DNA of 64,000 nucleotides from Rhodospirillales bacterium (GCA_028281785.1 JANQJG010000214.1:1-64000); one strand, 5' to 3'. Positions 54,146 to 62,519 are shown, numbered from the stretch's first letter. Translations and numbers: made by a program. The notes: a model not told the origin generated them from the letters alone.

Positions 54146-55723
54146 TTATTCGTTGCCATCCGTGGGGCGCACGAAGCCGCCCGCGAAACGGTTCCAGCTT
54201 CGCTCCACGGCGCGGCGAATGGCCGGGATCTGAGTCATGATGGTCAGGCCGATGATGACGATCAGCCCGATGCACCAGGGTCGGGTGAAGAATTCCGTGA
54301 TGTCGCCGTTGGCCACCATCAGGCCGCGGCGCAGGTTCTCGTCGGCCATCGGCCCCAGGATCACGCCGATCACCAGCGGCGCGATGGGATACTCCATCTC
54401 GGTCAGGAAGTAGGCGACGATACCGACCGGCACCATCAGGTAGAGATTGATGATCTGCAGCCCGAGGGCATAGGAGCCGATCACGCACAGGACCCCGATG
54501 ATGGGCATGAACAGGGACGGCGGTATCTTCAACACCTTCACGACCTGCTTCGCTAGCACCATGCCGCTAATCCACATGGCGCAGGCAGCCAGAAGCAGGA
54601 TCGCGGTGAAGCCCATGATGAAGCCGGGATTCTCGAACTCGATCATCGGCCCGGGCGTAACATCGTGCAGCATCAGCGCGCCCAGCAGCATGGCGGCCGG
54701 CGGGCTTCCGGGGATGCCGAGGGTCAGCAGCGGGATCAGCGCGCCGCCGATGCAGGCGTTGTTGGCGCACTCCGTCGAGACGACCGCCTTCACCTCGCCC
54801 TTTCCGAAGGTTTCGGGATGGCGGGAGGTGTTCTTGGCCACACCATAGGAAACCCAGCCGGCGATATCCTCGCCGATGCCCGGAATGGCGCCGATGAACA
54901 CGCCCAGACCCGAGGACCGGAAGATGTGGTGGAGATTGCGGGCGATCGTCTTGAATTCCGGCAGGATCCGTTTGAACTCGGCCGGCTTGCCAAGGGCTGC
55001 CCGGTTTCTCAGGACCTTGATGATCTGCGGAATGCCAAACGCGCCGATCAGAACCGGCACGACCTCGATGCCGCCCTGCAATTCGGGGAGATCCTGGGTG
55101 TAGCGCGGGAAGGTCTGCAGCTGCTCCTGCCCGATACAGGCCAGCCAGAGGCCGATGAGACCCGCGATCCACCCCTTGTAGACGAGGTCGCGGCTGGTCA
55201 GCGTTCCGCTGATCGTGATGCCGAACATGGCCAGCCAGAACTTCTCGAAGGTCGTGAATTTCAGGGCCAGGTCGATGATCATCGGCGCGATCAGAATCAG
55301 ACACAGCAGCCCGAAAACGGTCCCGATCAGGGACGCGGTGGTGGTCATGCCGAGCGCCCGACCGCCCTCGCCGCGAAGGGCCAGCGGATAGCCGTCCACG
55401 GCGGTCGCCGCGGCCGCCGCCGTGCCGGGGATGTTCAGGAGGATCGAAGCGTAAGAGCCGCCATACACCGCACCGACATAGATGGCCAGCAGGGCGATGA
55501 ACGCCGTGTTGTTATCGATGCCGTAGGTCAGGGTGGTCAGGAGCGCCACGCCCAAAGTGGCGGTCAGACCCGGCAGGGCGCCGAAAACGATGCCCAGGAT
55601 CGTCGCGCCGAACAGGATCAGAATGTTGGCGGGGGTAATCAGCTCCCAGATCTTGAAGCCGAACTCCCCCACCCTCAGGAAGAAGTGATCGGACAGGGCG
55701 GCCAGGATGTCGAGGATTTCCAT
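54146..55723 (-). CDS. tctA: Tripartite tricarboxylate transporter large permease TctA (transketolase operon)
   Basis: A 525-residue membrane protein with the TctA repeats FGALPGLTATLGVALLTTLT near residue 47 and FIGAIPGIGEDIAGWVSYG near residue 275, and YGGSYASILLNIPGTAAAAATAVDG. It is the channel component of the second Tct system. It lies 15 bases after the tctB stop and 36 bases before the isomerase gene. Confidence 0.92.
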   Translation of the reverse strand: MEILDILAALSDHFFLRVGEFGFKIWELITPANILILFGATILGIVFGALPGLTATLGVALLTTLTYGIDNNTAFIALLAIYVGAVYGGSYASILLNIPGTAAAAATAVDGYPLALRGEGGRALGMTTTASLIGTVFGLLCLILIAPMIIDLALKFTTFEKFWLAMFGITISGTLTSRDLVYKGWIAGLIGLWLACIGQEQLQTFPRYTQDLPELQGGIEVVPVLIGAFGIPQIIKVLRNRAALGKPAEFKRILPEFKTIARNLHHIFRSSGLGVFIGAIPGIGEDIAGWVSYGVAKNTSRHPETFGKGEVKAVVSTECANNACIGGALIPLLTLGIPGSPPAAMLLGALMLHDVTPGPMIEFENPGFIMGFTAILLLAACAMWISGMVLAKQVVKVLKIPPSLFMPIIGVLCVIGSYALGLQIINLYLMVPVGIVAYFLTEMEYPIAPLVIGVILGPMADENLRRGLMVANGDITEFFTRPWCIGLIVIIGLTIMTQIPAIRRAVERSWNRFAGGFVRPTDGNE

Positions 55724-55738
55724 AACGCCGTCCCGCCG

Positions 55739-56815
55739 CTACAGACCGGTCGACAGCAGGTCGAGCACGCCGGCCTGACGAAGGAGGTATCGAACCTCGT
55801 GCAGGAACATGACCACCGCGCCCTCATGCGGCAGCGGCACAAGAAGGCCGAAGCGGAAGACCGGCGTCAGGATGGAGGGCGTGACCCACGCGATGATCAG
55901 GCAGGTGCGGTAATCGGCACGCATGGCGGCATCGGCCGCGGTCTCGCGCCATTGCACGACCATCAGCGCCACGACCGCCAGCAGGATCAGGACATCGGTC
56001 AAATGGGGGATGGCGCCATTGACCATGCCGGCCAGGCCGGTCGGAAACGCCAGGAGCACGCCGGCGCCTATGGCAAGATAGAGCACCATCCAACGCCGGA
56101 TGATGTCGGCCCGGTCGAGGTGAAAGCACACCGTGAATGTCGACAGGAAGGCCAGGACCGCGACGAAGAAATCGACGCGTGGGATCAACAAGTAAACCAG
56201 CTCGACGAACAGCAGGACGATGACAGCGAAGCGGATGAACGCCTCGTCCCGGTACCACTGTCCGTCACCGTTGAGGACCGACCCGGCCGCCTGCCCGCGC
56301 TTCGCGGCGGCGACGAGGATGGCCAGTGACAGAATCAGAACCAGGGATGTGGCGACCAGGGGGATGATCGCGAACGGGTCCCACCAACTGAAGATCTCCG
56401 CCGTCGACGGATCGGCCAGCCATTGCGCCTCTTCGATGGTGAAGGCGATCTTCTTCTCGATATTGATGACCAGGAAAACCAGACCCGCGGCGCTGGCCAG
56501 CGCCAGCGCCATCATCATCAGCGAACCCAGGCGGGTGAGGCGAAAGCGCGCCAACCGCCCGTCCGGCACCTCGATCACGTCGCCATAGGCCCCGCGCAGC
56601 ACGGCGTTGACGGTCAGGATGACCGAAAGAACGAGGAGCAGCGTGAGCACGATCGACGGGAAGATCCACGGCGAGACGTACCAGACGTTCTCGACGCCGG
56701 CATAGGTCTCGCGGAACGGCATGAAAGCCAGTGTGATCGCCAGGAACCAGAGGCTGAAGGCGATGAGCGTCAGGCCGGTTTTGAAGTCGGCTCGCCTCAG
56801 CGCGTCCTTTTCCAT
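55739..56815 (-). CDS. Oversized TctB-like small permease (transketolase operon)
   Basis: A 358-residue membrane protein, more than twice the usual TctB length of about 150-180. Seven or more hydrophobic segments are visible. The C-terminal part, from about residue 200, ends FRFGLLVPLPHEGAVVMF, as TctB proteins usually do. The N-terminal 190 residues add two to three membrane segments, a soluble loop around residues 120-150, and a basic end. Its place between tctC and tctA supports the assignment. It may be a fused or expanded TctB. Confidence 0.75.
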   Translation of the reverse strand: MEKDALRRADFKTGLTLIAFSLWFLAITLAFMPFRETYAGVENVWYVSPWIFPSIVLTLLLVLSVILTVNAVLRGAYGDVIEVPDGRLARFRLTRLGSLMMMALALASAAGLVFLVINIEKKIAFTIEEAQWLADPSTAEIFSWWDPFAIIPLVATSLVLILSLAILVAAAKRGQAAGSVLNGDGQWYRDEAFIRFAVIVLLFVELVYLLIPRVDFFVAVLAFLSTFTVCFHLDRADIIRRWMVLYLAIGAGVLLAFPTGLAGMVNGAIPHLTDVLILLAVVALMVVQWRETAADAAMRADYRTCLIIAWVTPSILTPVFRFGLLVPLPHEGAVVMFLHEVRYLLRQAGVLDLLSTGL

Positions 56816-56930
56816 CGGTCACGGGCTCCGTCGAGCGTCATTGGGGAGGGGTCGGGCGGGAGTGGGATACGGTCCGAACCTTGGACGCGGCCCGGCTCCC
56901 GCCCCGAGAGTGACTCTCAGCTCGGTTTCG

Positions 56931-57935
56931 TTACGGCTTCGCAATACCGAACTTGGCCGGGCTGAACTTGGCCGCCTTCAGTTCGAACAGCTTCCAGGTG
57001 AACTGGGACTCCAGCGAGTCGAAAACCGCCTTGGCATCGTCGCCATGCGCGCCGGAGAGCACATAGTACTTCTCGTCGGCAAACTTCTTCATGACGTCGC
57101 CCTGCATGGCCTTGGTGAAGGCGTCACCGAGGGTCTGCTTGACGTTGTCCGAGGCGTCGTTGTGAATCGCGAAACCGATCGCCTGCATGATCGGCAGGAA
57201 CTCGCTCAGCTTCGGATAGTCGCCGAAGGCCGAAGGAATGGTCCCAAAGCCGTCGATGGTGAAGGCGTCGGCCACCAACACGGCCAGGGGCACGAACTTC
57301 TTGCCCTTGATGAGCTGCTGCTGCTCGGCGACCGAAGTGACGACCACACTCACCTCGCCGGCGAGAGCCGCGTTCTGGCACGGAGCCGATCCCTTGTAGG
57401 GGACGAACTGGAACTCTGCACCGGTGCCGTCCTGCACGGCGAGCAGGTTCAGGTGGTGAATCGAGCCGGCGCCGCTGGCGCATGCCTTGATCGAACCGGG
57501 ACCGGCCTTGGCCTTCTCGATCAGATCCTTGAAGCTGTTGACGCCGGCGCTGGGAATGACCGAGACCACGTCGGGCGAACCACCGACAATGAACGGATGC
57601 CAGACATCGGTAAACTTGCTGTCGAAGCCGCCTTGCACCGCCGAGGTCACGTTGGACTCGGAAAGGCCAACCAAGGTGTAGCCGTCGGCCTTTTGCCCCT
57701 TGACGTAGTTCATGCCGTTGGCGCCCGCGACGCCGCCGGTCTTGTTGATGACGTTGATATTGATGTCCAGAACCTTGGCCATTTCGGCCATGATGGTTCG
57801 GTTGCAGACATCGGTGCCGCCACCGGCGCCCCAGACGACGGCGGTGGTGATATCGCGGGTCGGATAGTCGGCCGCGAAAGCCGAGCCGGCGGCCGCCAAG
57901 AAGACGGCGGTCGTGAGTCCGAGTGCCCTTTTCAT
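56931..57935 (-). CDS. tctC: Tripartite tricarboxylate transporter substrate-binding protein TctC (transketolase operon)
   Basis: A 334-residue Bug-family periplasmic protein with a signal peptide ending GSAFA at residue 21, then ADYPTRDITTAVVWGAGGGTD, the conserved ligand loop. NKTGGVAGANGMNYVKGQK follows. Its ligand is presumably a carboxylate or a sugar derivative metabolised by the isomerase and transketolases. It lies 167 bases after the GntR gene on the same strand. Confidence 0.9.
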   Translation of the reverse strand: MKRALGLTTAVFLAAAGSAFAADYPTRDITTAVVWGAGGGTDVCNRTIMAEMAKVLDININVINKTGGVAGANGMNYVKGQKADGYTLVGLSESNVTSAVQGGFDSKFTDVWHPFIVGGSPDVVSVIPSAGVNSFKDLIEKAKAGPGSIKACASGAGSIHHLNLLAVQDGTGAEFQFVPYKGSAPCQNAALAGEVSVVVTSVAEQQQLIKGKKFVPLAVLVADAFTIDGFGTIPSAFGDYPKLSEFLPIMQAIGFAIHNDASDNVKQTLGDAFTKAMQGDVMKKFADEKYYVLSGAHGDDAKAVFDSLESQFTWKLFELKAAKFSPAKFGIAKP

Positions 57936-58102
57936 GAGTATCTCCCTGTGATTGCTAAAGGAATGAGGACGAACTGCGGGTTAGAGCCCGAGTCTGGCGG
58001 AACGGCCCCCGCCCAAGTTCCGGTCGTGCCGCCCTCTCTCCTCCTTGAGGTCGTGTTACCATGCGGCACGTCCGGAATGCTTATGGCCATCGGCTTCTTC
58101 TC

Positions 58103-58834
58103 CTAAAGGTGCTTCAGGCCGAATTCCTCAAGAGAGGCGATGATCGTCTCGCGGCCGTTGCGGCGGTGCTGCGCCAGGAGCCTGGCCGCCGCGGCCGTAT
58201 CATGGGCGCGGATGGCATCCATGATCTCGTCATGCTCGACCGGCGAGTTCACCGGCACCGGCCGGATGCGCAACGTAATCATGTCGGCGCGGTGGAACTG
58301 GTCCCAGATCGAGAAACCGGTCCGCGTCAGATGCCGGTTTCCGCAAAAGCGAAGAATGGCCCGGTGGAACTCGCGGTCCGCATCGGCCCAGCCCTGCCGA
58401 TCCTCGTGGTTCAACGCCTCGCGGGCGTGTTCGTTGGCCGCCTTGAGAACTCGCAACGGCTCGGACTCGGCCGTCAGTTTTTGCTCGGTCAGCAACTCGA
58501 CGGCCCGGACCTCCAGGCAGCGCAGAACATCGGCCAGTTCGCGGATATCATCGGGTGTCAGCGGCAGGACGCGGAACCCGCGGCGCGGCAGACGCTCGAT
58601 CAAGCCCTCATCCTGCAAACGGGTCAGGATCTCGCGCACGGGCGTGCGGCTGACCCCCAGCATGTCGGCGATTTCCTGCTCCAAGGCTTGATAGCCGGGC
58701 GGGAAATCGTTGTTCAGGATCTTTTCCTTGAGGGCGATATAGGCATGGTCAACGACCGCGACGCGCGCGCCCTCTCCACCGCCCTCATGTCTATCGTTCA
58801 ACGAGACGGCAGCGGATGCGCTATCGGCTACGAT
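58103..58834 (-). CDS. GntR-family (FCD domain) transcriptional regulator, start codon uncertain
   Basis: The winged helix-turn-helix (ALEQEIADMLGVSRTPVREI, then LTRLQDEGLIERL) is followed by a FadR-type FCD all-helical sensor with DREFHRAILRFCGNRHL, whose His and Asp residues bind metal and ligand. It likely controls the downstream Tct/isomerase/transketolase operon. No ATG lies near the right length. A strong AGGAGG (58842-58847) precedes an in-frame ATC at 58834 by seven bases, giving 243 residues. Alternatives are a TTG about 12 codons later or a far ATG at 58927, which adds unconserved residues. Inverted repeats at 59016-59042 are candidate autoregulatory sites. Confidence 0.85.
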   Translation of the reverse strand: MVADSASAAVSLNDRHEGGGEGARVAVVDHAYIALKEKILNNDFPPGYQALEQEIADMLGVSRTPVREILTRLQDEGLIERLPRRGFRVLPLTPDDIRELADVLRCLEVRAVELLTEQKLTAESEPLRVLKAANEHAREALNHEDRQGWADADREFHRAILRFCGNRHLTRTGFSIWDQFHRADMITLRIRPVPVNSPVEHDEIMDAIRAHDTAAAARLLAQHRRNGRETIIASLEEFGLKHL

Positions 58835-59015
58835 CGTATTGCCTCCTAATTTCCGGTCGCGGTTTTTTGCCTGCCTTATGAACCTCCCCCGCCAGCTTGT
58901 CGGGATGCGAGGCCCCCGCGCCGCCATGGCTTGGTTCAGCGAAACACGAGGGCCTCAAGGGGAGGTTTCACCCACGACCATGGTAAGGATATTACCCGGC
59001 ACGAATGGATCTGTC

Positions 59016-59042
59016 AATGGACCCATTAATGAATCCATTAAT
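59016..59042. promoter_or_regulatory. Overlapping inverted repeats upstream of the GntR gene
   Basis: AATGG-AC-CCATT (59016-59027) overlaps ATTAATG-AATC-CATTAAT (59025-59042). Both are perfect inverted repeats in an AT-rich patch about 180 bases before the regulator start. They could be operators for the GntR protein; binding is inferred. The gap 58835-59101 holds no gene that I can support. Confidence 0.4.
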
Positions 59043-59101
59043 TCGTCACACGGATCTGCCCGCCCCGCGAACCTCCCCTCGGATTCAAATATCCGGTCGG
59101 T

Positions 59102-59539
59102 TCAGCCGTGTCGTCGAAGCCAGGAAATCGTGCGCTCAAGGCGCGACTTGCGCGTCGATTCCTTCTTTGCGTCGAAGATGTGCTCGGAGAACGCCCGTCG
59201 TTGGGCGTCCGACAATCCGCGCCAACGAACACCGAGATTATGCTGGTCTATCAGGGACATAAGCTCGGGTGGTGTCTCGACCGCTGGCAAGGCATCGACG
59301 GAAACGACATCGCCAGGCTGGATGTCCAATTGGCCGCACTGCTTCCTCGTGAGCTCCAGGAACCATCGCCCATCCCCCCAAGGCTTAATGGAACGGCGTC
59401 CGATTTCCTTGCCGTTTATAACGAGTTCCACAACGAAAGTGCCCTGCTTGCCGTAGTCGTCGCCCAACTCACCCGGTACGATCAGGTAGGCGGGCAGGTC
59501 GTCGTGATGGCGTTTGATCACTGCGGTGAACCGGTGCAT
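59102..59539 (-). CDS. DUF1905 / YdeI-OmpD-associated-type protein
   Basis: A protein of about 145 residues. The N-terminal part (HRFTAVIKRHHDDLPAYLIV to GDGRWFLELTRK, then LDIQPGDVVSV) fits the DUF1905 beta-barrel. The C-terminal part (WRGLSDAQRRAFSEHIFDAK, ending ISWLRRHG) fits the YdeI/OmpD-associated helical domain. Members are linked to bacteriocin or peptide stress in some bacteria, but the mechanism is unclear. The start may be the ATG at 59539 or the GTG at 59551. It is downstream of a peptide-permease remnant on the same strand. Confidence 0.78.
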   Translation of the reverse strand: MHRFTAVIKRHHDDLPAYLIVPGELGDDYGKQGTFVVELVINGKEIGRRSIKPWGDGRWFLELTRKQCGQLDIQPGDVVSVDALPAVETPPELMSLIDQHNLGVRWRGLSDAQRRAFSEHIFDAKKESTRKSRLERTISWLRRHG

Positions 59540-59561
59540 GACGGGCGGCACGATCCCCGGC

Positions 59562-59700
59562 TCAGCGTTCGACGCCCGATACTTCGCCGTGAAGTGTGGG
59601 ATCCATTTTGTCGCGCACCCAGTCGCCGAATATGCTGAGCGACAACGTCGTCAGGAAAATCACCAGCTCGGGTATTAACGCGATCCACAAAGCATACGCA
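59562..59700 (-). pseudogene. C-terminal remnant of a dipeptide/oligopeptide ABC permease (DppC/OppC type)
   Basis: The last 45 or so residues (YALWIALIPELVIFLTTLSL, then FGDWVRDKMDPTLHGE) match the end of DppC/OppC permeases, which are about 290 residues long. No start codon or upstream permease sequence is present; the frame merges into unrelated sequence just after the isomerase stop at 59747. The rest of the transporter is absent. It is a truncated leftover between the isomerase gene and the DUF1905 gene. Confidence 0.6.
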
Positions 59701-59746
59701 CGGCCACCGCGTACCCGCCCAGCACCGCCAATAAAACCAAGCCGAG

Positions 59747-60730
59747 CTACCCCGCCGTAGACCTTTCCAGCCCCGCCGTCAACATATCGTAGATCTCGGG
59801 CGTGTTTCCGGACCGCCGTACCATGTCGCGTAACCTGTCGGCACCGATCCTGTCGATCAGATTGCACATGCGCCGGACCATCCGGACATGGGTCGCGAAG
59901 AATTCCTGCGCGGTGCCGAACTTGGCCATGATGTCGGCGCTGATCCAACCGTCATAGCCAAGCTGATCGAGGGTGAAGAGAAGCTCGACCCAGTGCCAGA
60001 AGTGGACGCTGCCGCTCAGCATGTCCCAGTCGCCGCCATCCCCGGTATTGTCGCTGGCATGGACGTAGAACAGCCGTCCCTTGGACGCGAGCAGCGCCGC
60101 CGAATGAGCCGGGTTCTCGAGAGCCGCGAAGGAATGCCCGACATCGAAATTGGCGCCGAGGTTGGGTCGGTCGAGTTCGGCGCAGACATGGAGCATCGCG
60201 CCGACATTGTTGAGCATGATCACGGCCTGTGGTTCATGCGGCTGATACTCCAGGGCCAGCCTGATGTCGTCGCGGTGCCGGCAGACTCGGTCCACCGTCT
60301 CCAGGTACCGGCCCCACGCCTCCGTGTAGTCGATCTGGAAAGGATATTCGAAGGCATCCGCCAACGGACAAGTCGAAACCAGATCGCAGCCGAGGTCCGC
60401 GGCGATGTCCATCCCCTCGGTCAACAGCGACACGGCCTTGTCCCGCGCCTCGGGCTGTGGAGCGGAAAGGGCACCGAACCGGAAATGGTCGGCGTCCTTG
60501 ATATCCACGTTGATGGCCGATACGGCGAGGCCGGTGTCGTCGAGCACCCGCCGGACGAGGGCCGAGTCCTGGAAATCGAAGGGGTATTTCAGCTCGATGC
60601 CGGTCAGACCCTCGGTCGCCGCGACGCGCTGGATCTTCTCCTCCACCGAGACGGCGGGCTGATAGACCGTGAACCGGTCGCGACGCATGCCGAAAAAGCT
60701 GGCATTGCCGGAATAACGCCACTCACGCAT
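59747..60730 (-). CDS. Xylose-isomerase-like TIM-barrel sugar isomerase/epimerase (second of three)
   Basis: A 327-residue protein of the same superfamily as 53156-54109. It has LALEYQPHEPQAVIM, NLGANFDVGHSFAALENP and RLFYVHASDNTGDGGDWDML, with the metal-site Glu, Asp, His and Asp. The second strand GLAVSAINVDIK is present here, unlike in the neighbouring paralogue. I chose ATG 60730 with AAAGG upstream. It lies 25 bases after the third isomerase gene and is probably cotranscribed with it. Confidence 0.84.
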   Translation of the reverse strand: MREWRYSGNASFFGMRRDRFTVYQPAVSVEEKIQRVAATEGLTGIELKYPFDFQDSALVRRVLDDTGLAVSAINVDIKDADHFRFGALSAPQPEARDKAVSLLTEGMDIAADLGCDLVSTCPLADAFEYPFQIDYTEAWGRYLETVDRVCRHRDDIRLALEYQPHEPQAVIMLNNVGAMLHVCAELDRPNLGANFDVGHSFAALENPAHSAALLASKGRLFYVHASDNTGDGGDWDMLSGSVHFWHWVELLFTLDQLGYDGWISADIMAKFGTAQEFFATHVRMVRRMCNLIDRIGADRLRDMVRRSGNTPEIYDMLTAGLERSTAG

Positions 60731-60755
60731 GGTGCCGATGCCTTTCAATCATTCA

Positions 60756-61610
60756 CTAGAGCAAGGAGTACAGATAAGGGATGGTCTTGTTGGGGGCACG
60801 CTGCTCCAACATACCGGTCATCGCGTTGGTGTCGATGCGGTCGGTGATCTCCTCCAGCTTACGGGTCAACGAGAACCCCTGGCTGAAGGTCTCGACCGGG
60901 TCCTTTTCCTTGGGCGTAACGTCGAAGGTGTACCAGTCGTCGTCATAGCCGAGACGCTTCAGGTAGAACAGCAGCTCCACCGTATCCCACATGCGGAAGG
61001 CGCCGGGCAGCAGGTCCCAGTCGAACCGACCGTCATTGTCATTCAGATGGACATAGAACAGGCGCCCGGCCCGCGCCGCCATCGCCGCGGCCTGGGCCGG
61101 GCGCTCCCCGCAGAGCAGCGAGTGGCCGAGGTCCAGCGTCAGACCCAGATTGTCGGCGCCGACCATCTGGCAGAAGCTGATGGTCTCGCCGGCCGAGCCC
61201 AGTAGGCAGCGACCCCGCGGCTCGTTTTCCTTGTACTCGATGCAGATGCGCAGGTCGGAGTTATGGGCCGCGACCTCCGCGAACCGCTCGGCCGCGAAGT
61301 CAATGGTCCCGATGTAGTCCAGCTCGAACAGGTAATCGCTGCCGTCATTGGGGGGGCAGTTGGAGATCCGTGTCACGCCCAGTTCCGCTGTCAGGTCCAT
61401 CGCCCGTTTGAAATCGTCGATCACCTCGCGCCGCTCCTTGGTCGCCTTGGGGTCCTCGAAATCCTCGGGATAGCCGAGCTCGACCCCGTCGCAGCCCTCA
61501 ACCTTTGCCGCCAATTCCAAACGTTCGGCGGAGGACCGGGCGTCCTGATACTGCATGAACCGGTTCCCCTGCTTGCCCAGAAACCCGGTGACGATCGCCA
61601 GCCTGTTCAT
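60756..61610 (-). CDS. Xylose-isomerase-like TIM-barrel protein with an internal in-frame deletion (third of three)
   Basis: A 284-residue paralogue of 53156-54109; they share GVELxYPxDF, RRExIDDFK, NLGxTLDxGH and FYVHLNDNDGRxDWDLLPG. Between GVELGYPEDF and RREVIDDFK this protein has 8 residues where its paralogue has 42, so about 34 residues covering the second beta-strand (GIAAINFASVR) and second helix are missing. The barrel may not fold normally. Metal-site residues downstream are kept. GGAGGAG lies before the ATG at 61610. A CATAC-N6-GTATG site upstream may be its operator. Confidence 0.78.
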   Translation of the reverse strand: MNRLAIVTGFLGKQGNRFMQYQDARSSAERLELAAKVEGCDGVELGYPEDFEDPKATKERREVIDDFKRAMDLTAELGVTRISNCPPNDGSDYLFELDYIGTIDFAAERFAEVAAHNSDLRICIEYKENEPRGRCLLGSAGETISFCQMVGADNLGLTLDLGHSLLCGERPAQAAAMAARAGRLFYVHLNDNDGRFDWDLLPGAFRMWDTVELLFYLKRLGYDDDWYTFDVTPKEKDPVETFSQGFSLTRKLEEITDRIDTNAMTGMLEQRAPNKTIPYLYSLL

Positions 61611-61759
61611 CTTGTCTCCTCCGCCGGAAAGTCGCGTATCGTCACTCTGCCCAGCCGCTCGAAAAGGTCCCTGCCCGCCTCTTCATCCACCGCCGCCGAT
61701 CATCGGTTGCCGCACCGGGTTGCCTCGGATGCGCGGTTGGGTTTTCATGTACAATAACT

Positions 61760-61775
61760 CATACGTAAAAGTATG
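61760..61775. promoter_or_regulatory. GntR-type operator candidate (CATAC-N6-GTATG) upstream of the isomerase pair
   Basis: CATAC at 61760-61764 and GTATG at 61771-61775 are perfect inverted half-sites with a six-base spacer. A near copy, CATAC-N6-GCATG, lies at 63448-63463 upstream of the GntR gene's transcription unit. The site is 150 bases before the isomerase start at 61610. Confidence 0.45.
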
Positions 61776-61784
61776 CAAAGACTG

Positions 61785-62159
61785 ATGTCCAAGACAGGGA
61801 GCGGCGGCATGCAGCAGCGCGTGGGGATTGCCCGCGCCCTGGCTATCGAGCCCGAGATCCTGCTGATGGACGAGCCCTTTGGCGCGCTGGACGTTCAGAC
61901 CCGCGACATCCTCCAGGACGAACTCCTGTCCATCTGGAACCGCGAGCAGAAGACGGTACTATTCGTCACCCACAGCATCGAGGAGGCAATTTATCTGGCC
62001 GACCGAATCGTCGTGCTATCGCAGCGCCCCTGCCAGATCGACCAGATGATCGAGGTGCCGTTCGATCGCCCGCGCAGCGAGGAGATCAAGCCGACGCCGG
62101 AATTCCTGAAGATGCGGGCCGAAATCTGGCGCCTGCTGAAAAAGGGCATCGAAGCTTAG
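61785..62159 (+). pseudogene. C-terminal half of a nitrate/taurine-type ABC ATPase
   Basis: A fragment of about 124 residues beginning MSKTGSGGMQQRVGIARALA: the ABC signature starts at residue 6, so the Walker A half is missing. Walker B ILLMDEPFGALD, the switch His in VLFVTHSIEEAIYLADRIV and a normal C-terminal tail remain. SsuB/TauB-type ATPases are about 260 residues. Without a P-loop it cannot hydrolyse ATP. No permease or binding protein lies beside it. An in-frame ATG at 61773 is an alternative start. Confidence 0.72.
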
Positions 62160-62198
62160 GGCCGGTATTCGGCTTGCGTCCTTCGTCACCCCGGACGA

Positions 62199-62435
62199 GA
62201 GCACTCTGTCATGAGGTGTACTCACCTGCGCCGGAGCGATTTTGCGTCCCGGGCAGGAGACGGGCGAAGCGCGTATCGGGGACTACGGGCAAGCCTATCG
62301 ACGAACCGGGGGCGCAAAAGCGCCCGGCCCGTTGCGCCGCTTGGCCGATGGCCCCGCATCGCCCCGCGCGGCGCGCCTGGCGGATCGCCTCCCCAGGGCA
62401 CAACGCAGATGGGTAGACCTCATGATAGAGTGCTC
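62199..62435. mobile_element. MITE-like 237-bp element with 19-bp terminal inverted repeats
   Basis: The ends GAGCACTCTGTCATGAGGT (62199-62217) and ACCTCATGATAGAGTGCTC (62417-62435) are inverted repeats matching at 18 of 19 positions. The interior is GC-rich with hairpins (GGGCGC-AAAA-GCGCCC near 62320) and codes for nothing convincing. GATGGCCCCGCATCGC inside it recurs near 34,100. No transposase is present, so it would move only with help from elsewhere. No clear target duplication was seen. It lies within the 360-base gap 62160-62519. Confidence 0.6.
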
Positions 62436-62519
62436 CAGGCGAGCCCGGAAGTCTGAGATTTCCGGTATTCGAGCCTTACGATCCCGGGTCCAGACGGAAA
62501 GGCGCACTATAGCCCGTTG

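Noticed and set aside
59701..59746. Possible short membrane protein (LGLVLLAVLGGYAVAVRM) directly after the isomerase stop codon
   Set aside because: It is in the isomerase frame but has no start codon and only about 23 residues before a stop; probably chance or a further decayed fragment.
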